From positions 737,771 through 801,770 of the forward strand of contig NZ_SGWZ01000002.1 of NCBI RefSeq assembly GCF_004216755.1: a stretch of DNA of 64,000 nt. The letters run 5' to 3'. Of this stretch, positions 34,222 through 43,027 are shown piece after piece. The position numbers and the translations under genes were made by a program. Below the pieces are notes generated by a model. It had not been told where the DNA came from. It was given only the letters and a program-made list of their open reading frames with translations, and did no database searches. The stretch's first letter is position 1; every line of letters begins with the position of its first letter. This DNA is from Kerstersia gyiorum (GTDB lineage Bacteria > Pseudomonadota > Gammaproteobacteria > Burkholderiales > Burkholderiaceae_B).

Positions 34222-36003
34222 CTATTTCTTGCGTACCGGCGGCAGATCGGTGCAATGGCCTTCGGCGGCTTCGGCCGCCATGCCCACCGATTCGCCCAAC
34301 GTCGGGTGCGGGTGGATGGTCTTGCCGATGTCCACGCTGTCCGCGCCCATTTCCACGGCCAGGGCCACTTCGCTGATCAAGTCGCCGGCATGCGTGCCGA
34401 CGATGCCGCCGCCCAGCACGCGATGCGTCTCGGCGTCGAAAATCAGCTTGGTGAAGCCTTCGTCGCGGCCGTTGGCAATCGCACGGCCGGAAGCAGCCCA
34501 GGGGAACACGCCCTTGGTGATCTTTACGCCCTGCTTCTTGGCATCATCTTCGGTGAGGCCGACCCACGCCACTTCCGGATCGGTGTAAGCCACCGACGGG
34601 ATGACGCGCGGTTCGAAAGCCGCCTTTTCGCCTGCAATGACTTCGGCTGCCACGTGCGCCTCATGCACCGCCTTGTGCGCCAGCATGGGCTGGCCGACGA
34701 TGTCGCCGATGGCGAAGATATGCGGCACGTTGGTACGCAGCTGTTCGTCCACGGCGATGAAGCCGCGTTCGTCGACACGCACGCCGGCCTTGTCGGCGTC
34801 GATGCGGTTGCCATTGGGCCGACGGCCGACGGCTTGCAGTACCAGGTCGTAGCGTTGCGGCTCGGTCGGCGCGCCCTCGCCTTCGAAACTGACATAGATG
34901 CCATCTTCGCGGGCTTCAGCGCCCACCGTCTTGGTCTTCAGCCAGATATTATCGAAACGCGCAGCATTGTGCTTCTGCCAGACCTTGACCATATCGCGGT
35001 CAGCGCCTTGCATCAGGCCATCCTGCATTTCGACGACATCCAGGCGTGCGCCCAGCGCGGAGTACACCGTGCCCATTTCCAGGCCGATGATGCCACCGCC
35101 GACGATGAGCATCTTCTTCGGCTGGCTGCGCAGTTCCAGCGCACCGGTGGAATCCACCACGCGCGGGTCATCCGGCAGGAACGGCAGTTTCACCGACTGA
35201 CTGCCTGCGGCAATAATGGCGTGCTTGAATCGCACCACTTTTTCACCGCCCGCCGCCAACGCCACCTTGATGTGGTGCGGGTCGGCAAACAGCCCGGTGC
35301 CCTGCACCACTTCAACCTTGCGGGCCTTGGCCATGCCGGCCAGACCGCCAGTCAGCTTGGCGATGACGCCTTCCTTGAAGCTGCGCAGCTTGTCCAGGTC
35401 GATCACGGGTTCGCCGAAGCTGATGCCGTGAGCGGCCTGGGCGCGAGCCTCGTCGATGATGGAAGCACTGTGCAGCAACGCCTTGGACGGAATGCAGCCC
35501 ACGTTAAGGCAGACACCACCCAGCGTGCTGTAGCGTTCGACCAGCGCGACCTTCAGGCCGAGATCCGCTGCGCGGAACGCAGCGGAGTAGCCGCCGGGGC
35601 CCGCGCCCAGCACCACGACATCGACGTCGATGTCGGCGGAACCGGCAAAGCTGGCCGCCTGCGGCGCCGGCTCGGCACTGGCCGCCGCGGGCGCAGAGGT
35701 GGCTTCGGCCCTGGCCGGAGCGGCCGCTGCCTCAGCCTTGGCAGGCGCGGCCTGGGCGGAGGCGCCTGCCTCCACTTCCAGGATCACCGAACCTTCCTTG
35801 ACCTTGTCGCCGACATTGACCTTGACCGACTTCACCACACCGCCTTGCGACGCCGGGATTTCCATCGAGGCCTTGTCCGACTCCACCGTAATCAGGCTTT
35901 GCTCGGCTTCGATCGTGTCGCCGACCGCGACCAGGACTTCGATCACTTCGACGCTGTCGAAGTCACCGATATCCGGTACCTTGATCTCAACAAGATTGCT
36001 CAT
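34222..36003 (-). CDS. lpdA: Dihydrolipoyl dehydrogenase with N-terminal lipoyl domain (PDH E3)
   Basis: E3 of the pyruvate dehydrogenase complex, reoxidising dihydrolipoyl groups with NAD+. The 593-residue protein starts with a complete lipoyl domain (1-80; swinging-arm Lys in VESDKASMEIPAS), an Ala/Pro linker (80-125), then the flavoprotein core: VVVLGAGPGGYSAAFRAADL, redox pair in GGVCLNVGCIPSK, NAD motif VGGGIIGLEMG and the His-Glu dyad in HPHPTLGES. Lipoyl-E3 fusions are typical of beta-proteobacteria and Neisseria. The lipoyl part is 96% identical in DNA to that of aceF. Confidence 0.96.
   Translation of the reverse strand: MSNLVEIKVPDIGDFDSVEVIEVLVAVGDTIEAEQSLITVESDKASMEIPASQGGVVKSVKVNVGDKVKEGSVILEVEAGASAQAAPAKAEAAAAPARAEATSAPAAASAEPAPQAASFAGSADIDVDVVVLGAGPGGYSAAFRAADLGLKVALVERYSTLGGVCLNVGCIPSKALLHSASIIDEARAQAAHGISFGEPVIDLDKLRSFKEGVIAKLTGGLAGMAKARKVEVVQGTGLFADPHHIKVALAAGGEKVVRFKHAIIAAGSQSVKLPFLPDDPRVVDSTGALELRSQPKKMLIVGGGIIGLEMGTVYSALGARLDVVEMQDGLMQGADRDMVKVWQKHNAARFDNIWLKTKTVGAEAREDGIYVSFEGEGAPTEPQRYDLVLQAVGRRPNGNRIDADKAGVRVDERGFIAVDEQLRTNVPHIFAIGDIVGQPMLAHKAVHEAHVAAEVIAGEKAAFEPRVIPSVAYTDPEVAWVGLTEDDAKKQGVKITKGVFPWAASGRAIANGRDEGFTKLIFDAETHRVLGGGIVGTHAGDLISEVALAVEMGADSVDIGKTIHPHPTLGESVGMAAEAAEGHCTDLPPVRKK
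35701..36003 (-). repeat. Lipoyl-domain direct repeat, copy in lpdA
   Basis: These 303 bp align without gaps to 37055-37357 in aceF with 12 mismatches by my count. The segment 35765-35922 (158 bp) is identical to its partner. Most differences cluster at the two ends. Confidence 0.95.
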
Positions 36004-36013
36004 ATCCCAGTCC

Positions 36014-37357
36014 TCACAGTGCGATGCGGCGGAAATCGGCCAGCAGCGCGCCCAGGTACGCATTGAAGCGGGCGGCGGCGGCGCCGTCGATGACGCGGTG
36101 GTCGTAGGACAGCGACAGCGGCAGCGTCAGGCGCGGCACGAATTGTTTGCCGTCCCAGACAGGCTTCTGATACGAACGGGAAGCCCCCAGGATCGCGACT
36201 TCAGGCGCATTGATGATGGGCGTGAAGTGCGTGCCACCAATACCACCCAGCGACGAAATGGAGAAGCAGCCGCCCTGCATTTCGGACGGCGACAGCTTGC
36301 CATCGCGAGCCTTCTTGGCCAGCTCGGACATTTCCTTGGCCAGTTCGACAATACCCTTCTGGTCGGCATCGCGGATCACCGGCACCACCAGCCCGTTGGG
36401 CGTATCGGCGGCAAAGCCGATGTGGTAGTACTGCTTGAGCACCAGGGTGTCGCCATCCAGGGAGGCGTTGAACTCGGGGAATTTCTTCAGTGCAGCAACC
36501 ACGGCCTTGATCAGGAATGCCAGCATGGTGAACTTCACCCCTGCCTTTTCGTATTCCTTGTTCAAGGTCACGCGCAGCGCTTCCAGTTCCGTGATGTCCG
36601 CTTCGTCATTATTGGTGACGTGCGGGATCATGACCCAGTTGCGATGCAGGTTGGCACCGGAAATCTTCTTGATGCGCGACAGCGGCTTGGCTTCGATCGG
36701 GCCAAACTTGGTGAAGTCCACCTTCGGCCAGGGCAACAAGCCCAGCGCAGCGCCATCGGCACTGGCAACGGCTCCGGCCTGCGGTGCAGCACCGGCAGAC
36801 AGCGCCTGCTTGACGAACTTGCGGACGTCGTCGTGCGTGACACGGCTCTTGGGGCCGCTGCCTTGTACCTTGAGCAAGTCCACGCCCAGCTCGCGGGCGA
36901 ACTTGCGCACCGACGGCGAAGCATGGGCAAGCTTGTTGCCAGACAGATCGGCCGGGGCCAGCGCCGCGGTAGGCACCGGCTTTTCGGTGCTGGCTTGAAC
37001 AGGCGCAGGTGCCGTTTCAGCCTTGGGGGCTGCGGCAGGCGCTGGGGCTGGCGCGGCTTCGGCCTTGGCCGGTGCGGCCGCTGCCTCAGCCTTGGCAGGC
37101 GCGGCCTGGGCGGAGGCACCTGCCTCCACTTCCAGGATCACCGAACCTTCCTTGACCTTGTCGCCGACATTGACCTTGACCGACTTCACCACACCGCCTT
37201 GCGACGCCGGGATTTCCATCGAGGCCTTGTCCGACTCCACCGTAATCAGGCTTTGCTCGGCTTCGATCGTGTCGCCAACGGCGACCATCACTTCGATCAC
37301 TTCGACGCTGTCGAAGTCGCCAATATCCGGCACTTTGATCTCAACGAGATTGCTCAT
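36014..37357 (-). CDS. aceF: Dihydrolipoyllysine acetyltransferase (PDH E2)
   Basis: Transfers acetyl groups from lipoyl-Lys to CoA and forms the complex core. The 447-residue protein has one lipoyl domain (1-80; VESDKASMEIPAS), an Ala/Pro/Lys linker, a peripheral-subunit-binding domain (about 140-178: ASPSVRKFARELGVDLLKVQGSGPKSRVTHDDVRKF), a second linker, and the catalytic domain with SYDHRVIDGAAAARF near the C-terminus (H-x3-D-G). E. coli has three lipoyl domains; a single one is usual here. It starts 14 bp after aceE. Confidence 0.97.
   Translation of the reverse strand: MSNLVEIKVPDIGDFDSVEVIEVMVAVGDTIEAEQSLITVESDKASMEIPASQGGVVKSVKVNVGDKVKEGSVILEVEAGASAQAAPAKAEAAAAPAKAEAAPAPAPAAAPKAETAPAPVQASTEKPVPTAALAPADLSGNKLAHASPSVRKFARELGVDLLKVQGSGPKSRVTHDDVRKFVKQALSAGAAPQAGAVASADGAALGLLPWPKVDFTKFGPIEAKPLSRIKKISGANLHRNWVMIPHVTNNDEADITELEALRVTLNKEYEKAGVKFTMLAFLIKAVVAALKKFPEFNASLDGDTLVLKQYYHIGFAADTPNGLVVPVIRDADQKGIVELAKEMSELAKKARDGKLSPSEMQGGCFSISSLGGIGGTHFTPIINAPEVAILGASRSYQKPVWDGKQFVPRLTLPLSLSYDHRVIDGAAAARFNAYLGALLADFRRIAL
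37055..37357 (-). repeat. Lipoyl-domain direct repeat, copy in aceF
   Basis: Partner of 35701-36003. The repeat runs from the first codon through the lipoyl domain into the Ala-rich linker, and stops where the linkers diverge. Confidence 0.95.
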
Positions 37358-37371
37358 GTCTTATGTCCCCT

Positions 37372-40077
37372 TTACGCGTAGTGCGGATTGGCCTTGTTCG
37401 GGTTGATGCCGTACTTCTTGATGGCTTCGGCCACCTTGGCGCGCGGCAGCTTGCCTTCGTCTGCCAACGACTTGAGCGCGGCCAGGACGATGAAGTGACG
37501 ATCAACCTCGAAGTGCTCGCGCAGCTTGTAGCGGTAGTCCGAACGGCCATAGCCGTCGGTGCCCAGCACATGATAGCGGCGGCCTTCCGGAACGAACGGA
37601 CGGATCTGGTCGGCGAACATCTTGATGTAGTCGGTCGACGCGACGATCGGGCCTTCGCTTTGCTCCAGCACCTGGGTCACATAGGGCTTGGGCGCTTCGG
37701 CTTCCGGGTTCAGCAGGGCCTGGCGCTCGGCATCCAGGCCGTCGCGGCGCAGCTCGGTGAAGCTGGTCACGCTCCAGACGTCGGCGGCAACGCCCCAGTC
37801 TTCGCTCAGCAGGTCCTGTGCAGCCAGCGATTCGCGCAGGATGGTGCCCGAACCCAGCAACTGCACGCGCAGCTTGCCTTCGCCGCCAGCCTTCAGCTTG
37901 TACATACCGCGGATGATGCCTTCCTCGTCGCCTTCGTTCAGGCCGGGCTGGGCATAGTTTTCGTTCATCACCGTGATGTAGTAGAAGACGTTTTCCTGGT
38001 CTTCTACCATGCGCTTGAGACCGCGCTGGATGATGACGGCCAGTTCGTGGCCGAAGGTCGGGTCATAGGACACGCAGTTCGGGATCAGGGCCGACTGGAT
38101 GTGGCTGTGGCCGTCTTCGTGCTGCAGGCCTTCGCCGTTCAGCGTGGTACGGCCGGCAGTGCCGCCCAGCAGGAAGCCGCGTGCCTGCATGTCGCCGGCC
38201 GCCCAGGCCAGATCGCCGATACGCTGGAACCCGAACATCGAGTAATAGATATAGAACGGGATCATGACGCGGTTGTTCGTCGAGTACGACGTTGCCGCGG
38301 CGATCCAGGAGCTGAATGCGCCCGCTTCGTTGATCCCTTCCTGCAACAGCTGGCCGTTGGCGGCTTCCTTGTAGTACATGACCTGGTCTTTATCGACCGG
38401 CACGTACTTCTGGCCTTCCGGCGCGTAGATGCCGATCTGGCGGAACAGGCCTTCCATACCGAAGGTACGGGATTCGTCGGCCAGGATAGGCACGACGCGG
38501 GGGCCCAGGTTCTTGTCGCGCAGAATCTGGTTCAGGATGCGCACGAACGCCTGCGTGGTCGAGATCTCGCGGCCTTCGGCGGTCGGCTCCAGCACAGCCT
38601 TGAAGGTATCCAGGGCAGGCACGGGCAGCTTTTCGTCGGAAACGCGGCGACGCTTGGGCAGGTAGCCGCCCAGGGCTTCGCGGCGTTCGCGCAGGTACTT
38701 CATTTCCGCCGATTCTTCGGCAGGCTTGAAGTACGGCAGCTCTTCGAGCTTGTCGTCCGGCACCGGGATATTGAAGCGGTCGCGGAATTCGCGGATGGCG
38801 TCCAGATCCAGCTTCTTCTTCTGGTGCGTCGGGTTCTTGGCCTGGCCGTCATGGCCCAGCCCATAGCCCTTGATGGTCTTGGCCAGGATGACGGTGGGCT
38901 GGCCGCCGTGTTCGGTGGCCGACTTGAACGCAGCGTAGACCTTATGGGGGTCATGGCCGCCACGATTCAGGCGCCAGACATCGTTGTCGCTCATGCGGGC
39001 GACCATTTCCAGCAGCTTGGGGTGCTTGGCGAAGAAGTTTTCGCGCACGAACTTGCCGTCGTTGGCCTTGTAGGCCTGGTATTCACCATCGACGGTGTCT
39101 TCCATGATCTTGCGCAGGATACCTTCCTTGTCGCGCGCCAGGAGCGGATCCCAGTAGCCACCCCAGATCAGCTTGATCACGTTCCAGCCGGCGCCACGGA
39201 AGTCGCCTTCCAGTTCCTGGATGATTTTGCCGTTGCCACGCACAGGGCCGTCCAGGCGCTGCAGGTTGCAGTTGATGACGAAGATCAGGTTGTCGAGCTT
39301 TTCGCGTGCGGCCAGGCTGATTGCGCCCTTGGATTCCGGCTCGTCCATTTCGCCGTCGCCGCAGAACACCCAGACCTTGCGCTTGCTGGTGTCGGCGATG
39401 CCACGGGCATGCAGATACTTCAGGAAACGGGCCTGGTAAATGGCCATCAAGGGGCCCAGGCCCATGGACACCGTCGGGAACTGCCAGAATTCCGGCATCA
39501 GCTTCGGGTGCGGGTAGGACGACAGGCCCTTGCCATCGACTTCCTGGCGGAAATTGTCCAGCTGTTCGTCGCTCAGGCGGCCTTCCAGGTAGGCGCGAGC
39601 ATAGATGCCGGGCGACGAGTGGCCCTGGAAGTACACCAGGTCGCCACCATGCTCTTCGGTATCCGCGTGCCAGAAATGGTTCTGGCCCGTGCCAATCATG
39701 GTAGCCAGCGACGCGAACGAAGCCAGGTGGCCGCCGAGGTCACCGCCATCGGGCGGCGTGTGGCGATTGGCCTTCACGACCATGGCCATGGCGTTCCAGC
39801 GCACGTAGGCGCGGATGCGGGCTTCCAGTTCGAGGTTGCCGGGATGGCCGGGCTGCAGCGCTTCCGGAATCGTATTGACGTATGCGGTGTTGGGCGAAAA
39901 AGGAATATGGGCGCCCGAACGGCGTGCCTGGTCGATCAGGCGTTCAATCAGGAAGTGGGCGCGTTCCGGCCCCTCCTGTTCCAGTACCGCGGCCAGGGCA
40001 TCAAGCCATTCCTGGGTTTCGAGGCTGTCGATGTCTTGCGCCGTCGAGCTTTGATCGACGTTCTCTTGTGCGGACAT
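37372..40077 (-). CDS. aceE: Pyruvate dehydrogenase E1 component, homodimeric
   Basis: Thiamin-diphosphate enzyme decarboxylating pyruvate and acetylating the E2 lipoyl group. The 901 residues match the single-chain AceE type. Landmarks are PFSPNTAYVNTIP, GHLASFASLATMIGTGQNHFW, the ThDP/Mg motif VFCGDGEMDEPES through FVINCNLQRLDGPVRGNGKI, and RTTLNGEGLQHEDGHSH with active-site His residues. GGAGA precedes the ATG. It opens the aceE-aceF-lpdA operon; no pdhR gene is adjacent. A two-component system lies divergently upstream. Confidence 0.98.
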   Translation of the reverse strand: MSAQENVDQSSTAQDIDSLETQEWLDALAAVLEQEGPERAHFLIERLIDQARRSGAHIPFSPNTAYVNTIPEALQPGHPGNLELEARIRAYVRWNAMAMVVKANRHTPPDGGDLGGHLASFASLATMIGTGQNHFWHADTEEHGGDLVYFQGHSSPGIYARAYLEGRLSDEQLDNFRQEVDGKGLSSYPHPKLMPEFWQFPTVSMGLGPLMAIYQARFLKYLHARGIADTSKRKVWVFCGDGEMDEPESKGAISLAAREKLDNLIFVINCNLQRLDGPVRGNGKIIQELEGDFRGAGWNVIKLIWGGYWDPLLARDKEGILRKIMEDTVDGEYQAYKANDGKFVRENFFAKHPKLLEMVARMSDNDVWRLNRGGHDPHKVYAAFKSATEHGGQPTVILAKTIKGYGLGHDGQAKNPTHQKKKLDLDAIREFRDRFNIPVPDDKLEELPYFKPAEESAEMKYLRERREALGGYLPKRRRVSDEKLPVPALDTFKAVLEPTAEGREISTTQAFVRILNQILRDKNLGPRVVPILADESRTFGMEGLFRQIGIYAPEGQKYVPVDKDQVMYYKEAANGQLLQEGINEAGAFSSWIAAATSYSTNNRVMIPFYIYYSMFGFQRIGDLAWAAGDMQARGFLLGGTAGRTTLNGEGLQHEDGHSHIQSALIPNCVSYDPTFGHELAVIIQRGLKRMVEDQENVFYYITVMNENYAQPGLNEGDEEGIIRGMYKLKAGGEGKLRVQLLGSGTILRESLAAQDLLSEDWGVAADVWSVTSFTELRRDGLDAERQALLNPEAEAPKPYVTQVLEQSEGPIVASTDYIKMFADQIRPFVPEGRRYHVLGTDGYGRSDYRYKLREHFEVDRHFIVLAALKSLADEGKLPRAKVAEAIKKYGINPNKANPHYA

Positions 40078-40649
40078 AAGGTGTCTCCTTATCTTCGGAT
40101 GGACGGGCGAAGCCGGGAGTTACCGGCTTGATCCAGATTTCTGCGCTACTTTGCCCAGGCTGCCAGCTTGAGCTGGCTATCTTGGCCACTTTACCTATCA
40201 TGCGCCGCCCGTTGCGCGTCGTGGGGATGCGAAACCGGGCGAAACTTGTCAGTCGTCAAGCTTTGAGCAAAAAGCCCTCGCAGGACCGTGGCAGGCAAGC
40301 GCTGGCATGAACACCAGGGGCTTTCCTTTCGTAACCTAGCATATCGTTATCGCAAACGCATTCTAGGAAAGACACTGTAGCGGAGCAAGCGATTTTTCAC
40401 GAAGCGAGATTATATTTCATAATATAAAAAATGGACTCTCGCGGCCGAAGCGCTGTTCCAGCGCGTTACGCCGGCCTGTCGGCAACCGCGCCGCAATCCC
40501 CTGCCGGTCCTCCGGCGCAAGCCCCGGACGCCGCCAGCCGCAGCGCCAGCAGCAAGATTGCGGCGCGATCCCTCATTTGATGGCATATTCCGTGCCGTGT
40601 CGGCAGGCTCGTGTTCTAAAATGCCGGCGAATCGGAAACAAAAGAGACA
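40078..40649. other. Divergent control region between aceE and the two-component genes
   Basis: 572 bp. It contains the A/T-rich dyad at 40410-40427 and a possible 49-residue frame at 40431-40580 (Ala/Pro/Ser-rich, no ribosome-binding site, close behind a TAATAT element), which I do not call as a gene. The part next to aceE (40080-40320) shows no clear structure. Confidence 0.5.
40410..40427. promoter_or_regulatory. A/T-rich inverted repeat upstream of the sensor kinase
   Basis: TTATATT (40410-40416) and AATATAA (40421-40427) are exact complements around TCAT. TAATAT inside it could act as a -10 element on the plus strand. The contrast with the GC-rich flanks marks it as a likely promoter or operator. 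Confidence 0.5.
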
Positions 40650-42404
40650 ATGGCCAGTACGCCCAAACCTTCCATCACGACTCAGTTCCACAACCATGCG
40701 CGCACCCGCCGGCGCGGCTGGTACTGGCTCACCCCCGTCCTGGTGCTGGGACTCTATTTGTGCGTGATGGGCGCCTTCTTCTGGTTGCAGCACCTGCGCG
40801 ACGACAGCGTCATGTTCGTCACCATCGACCAGGAAATCCGCCAGCAACGCCTGCTGTGGGTCGTGATCGGCCTGTCGGTGGTCATTGTCATCAGCCTGCT
40901 GGCGCTGTGGCGCTATACCCGTTACCGCTGGAATGCCGAGGCCGCGCTGATTGCGGAAACCAGTTTCCGTCGCGCCATGGAAAACTCCATGTCTACCGGC
41001 ATGCGGGTGATCGACATGGATGGTCGCATCGCCTACGTCAATCCCGCCTTCTGTCGCATGATAGGCTGGAACGAGGCGGATCTCGTCGGCCGGCGGCCCC
41101 CCTTCCCTTATTGGGTGCCCGGTCGCTTCGAGGCCCACCAGCACACGATGGACCTGGTTCTGTCCGGCAACACGCCCAGCAGCGGCCTGGAAGTCGAAGC
41201 CCAGCGCCGCGATGGTTCGCGCTTCACCGCCCGCATGTACGTTTCCCCGCTGCTGGACCCGGACAGCAAGCAGATCGGCTGGATGACCTCCATGACGGAC
41301 ATCACCGAGCCCAAGCGCATCCGCGAGGCCCTGACGGCTGCGCACGAACGCTTTATGACGGTGCTGGAAGGCCTGGACGACGCAATTTCCGTGACGTCCG
41401 ACAAGCAGGAAGGCATGGAGCTGCTGTTCGCCAACCGCACTTATCGCCGCGTTTTCGGCGCCCACGCCAACGGCCACGAAGAATTGCTGGGCGGCCGGCG
41501 CGGCCGCTACACCGATGAATCCATAGAAATTTTTTCGCAATCGGCGCAGCGCTGGTTCGAAGTTCGCCATCGCATCCTGGCCTGGACGGACGGCCGCAAA
41601 GTCAGGCTGCAAGTGGCTCGCGACATCACTGAACGGCGTGACCACGAAGAAGCCTCGCGCGTACAGCGTGAGAAAATCCAGCTCACCAGCCGCCTGACCA
41701 CCATGGGCGAGATGGCTTCGTCGCTGGCGCACGAACTGAACCAGCCGCTCACGGCCATCACCAACTATAGTATGGGAGCCGTCGCGATGGTCCGTGCTGG
41801 GCGCACCGATCCCGATTCGCTGCTGCCCGCGCTGGAAAAAGCGGCCATGCAGGCCGAACGCGCCGGCAAGATCATCAGCCGCATCCGCGAATTCGTGAAA
41901 CGCAGCGAGCCTCGCCGCCAAAGCGTTTCCATGCTGGGCATACTGGAAAATGCCGTGGCGTTCGCCGATATCGACGCCCGCAAACGGCGGATCAGCATCG
42001 TCCAGGATATCGAAAGAGATCTCCCCAACGTGCTGGCCGACCCCATCCTGATCGAACAGGTATTGCTCAATCTGCTGAAGAATGGCCTGGAAGCCATGGA
42101 AAACAGCGAGATAGACATCCTGCGCGTGGAACTGCGCCGGGAAGGTGCGTTGGTCGGGGTGTCGGTCATCGACGCCGGCCACGGCCTGGCCGACCCGCAG
42201 CGCCTGTTCGAACCATTTTTCAGCACCAAGTCCGAAGGCCTGGGCATGGGGCTGAATATCTGTCGCACAATAATAGAGTCTCACCACGGCAGGCTTTGGG
42301 CACAGTCCAATCCTACCGGAGGTACCATATTCAGGTTCACCCTGCCCTGCGCCGCGCCGGAAACGGTCCAGCCAGAGGCTAAGTCCGAGGAGAAGCACGC
42401 ATGA
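40650..42404 (+). CDS. PAS-domain sensor histidine kinase
   Basis: A 584-residue membrane kinase. Two hydrophobic segments (about 20-45 and 68-90) enclose a very short extracytoplasmic loop, so sensing is probably cytoplasmic or intramembrane. A first PAS domain follows (about 105-225: GMRVIDMDGRIAYVNPAFCRMIGW), a second PAS-like region (about 232-330), then HisKA with SLAHELNQPL (His361) and the ATPase domain with LLNLLKNGLEAM, DAGHGL, PFFSTK and GLGMGLNI. The architecture is FixL/TodS-like. It overlaps its response regulator by ATGA. The signal may relate to pyruvate or redox state given the neighbouring pdh operon; this is inference. Confidence 0.92.
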   Translation: MASTPKPSITTQFHNHARTRRRGWYWLTPVLVLGLYLCVMGAFFWLQHLRDDSVMFVTIDQEIRQQRLLWVVIGLSVVIVISLLALWRYTRYRWNAEAALIAETSFRRAMENSMSTGMRVIDMDGRIAYVNPAFCRMIGWNEADLVGRRPPFPYWVPGRFEAHQHTMDLVLSGNTPSSGLEVEAQRRDGSRFTARMYVSPLLDPDSKQIGWMTSMTDITEPKRIREALTAAHERFMTVLEGLDDAISVTSDKQEGMELLFANRTYRRVFGAHANGHEELLGGRRGRYTDESIEIFSQSAQRWFEVRHRILAWTDGRKVRLQVARDITERRDHEEASRVQREKIQLTSRLTTMGEMASSLAHELNQPLTAITNYSMGAVAMVRAGRTDPDSLLPALEKAAMQAERAGKIISRIREFVKRSEPRRQSVSMLGILENAVAFADIDARKRRISIVQDIERDLPNVLADPILIEQVLLNLLKNGLEAMENSEIDILRVELRREGALVGVSVIDAGHGLADPQRLFEPFFSTKSEGLGMGLNICRTIIESHHGRLWAQSNPTGGTIFRFTLPCAAPETVQPEAKSEEKHA

Positions 42405-43015
42405 GCACCCCCCAGTCCGCCGGCATGGTTTATATCGTTGATGACGACGAGGCAGTACGCGACTCACTGCGCTGGTTGCTCGAAGCCAATGGCTACCGTG
42501 TGACAGCCTTCGATAACGCCGAAGTCTTCCTGTCCCAGTACGACCCGGGGCAACTCGCGGTACTGATCGCCGATGTGCGCATGCCCGGCATGAGCGGCCT
42601 GGAGTTGCAGGAGCAACTGCTGGCGCGCAAGGCCCCGATTCCCATCATCTTCATCACGGGCCACGGCGACGTGCCCATGGCCGTGGCCAGCATGAAGAAA
42701 GGCGCAGCCGACTTCCTGGAAAAACCCTTCAATGAATCCGACCTGCGCCAGATTGTGGGCCGGATGCTGGAACAGGCCGCGGAACGCCACGACCAGGTTC
42801 AGACCCGCCGCAACCGTGAAGCCATGCTGGGCCGCCTGACCGCGCGCGAACAGCAAGTGCTTGAGCGCATCGTCGCCGGCCGCCTGAACAAGCAGATTGC
42901 TGACGATCTTGGCATCAGCATCAAGACCGTCGAGGCGCATCGCGCCAACATCATGGAAAAACTTCAAGTAACCACTGTGGCCGACCTGATGAAGGTGGCC
43001 CTGAACAACAATTAA
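42401..43015 (+). CDS. FixJ/LuxR-family response regulator
   Basis: A 204-residue regulator partnered with the kinase by a 4-bp overlap. The receiver domain (about 8-122) has the acidic pocket VDDDEAVRDS, the phosphorylation site Asp58 in LIADVRMPGMSG, the Thr switch in IFITGHGD and the Lys in LEKPFNE. The C-terminal LuxR-type helix-turn-helix is in about 140-200 (LTAREQQVLERIVAGRLNKQIADDLGISIKTVEAHR). FixJ-like proteins activate transcription on phosphorylation. Targets are unknown; aceE is a reasonable candidate. Confidence 0.94.
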   Translation: MSTPQSAGMVYIVDDDEAVRDSLRWLLEANGYRVTAFDNAEVFLSQYDPGQLAVLIADVRMPGMSGLELQEQLLARKAPIPIIFITGHGDVPMAVASMKKGAADFLEKPFNESDLRQIVGRMLEQAAERHDQVQTRRNREAMLGRLTAREQQVLERIVAGRLNKQIADDLGISIKTVEAHRANIMEKLQVTTVADLMKVALNNN

Positions 43016-43027
43016 CGGATAGTCCCA

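Noticed and set aside
37363..40131. Open frame of over 900 codons antisense to aceE
   Set aside because: Same cause: strong third-position GC in aceE. Its translation is rich in His, Val and Gln and matches no family I know.
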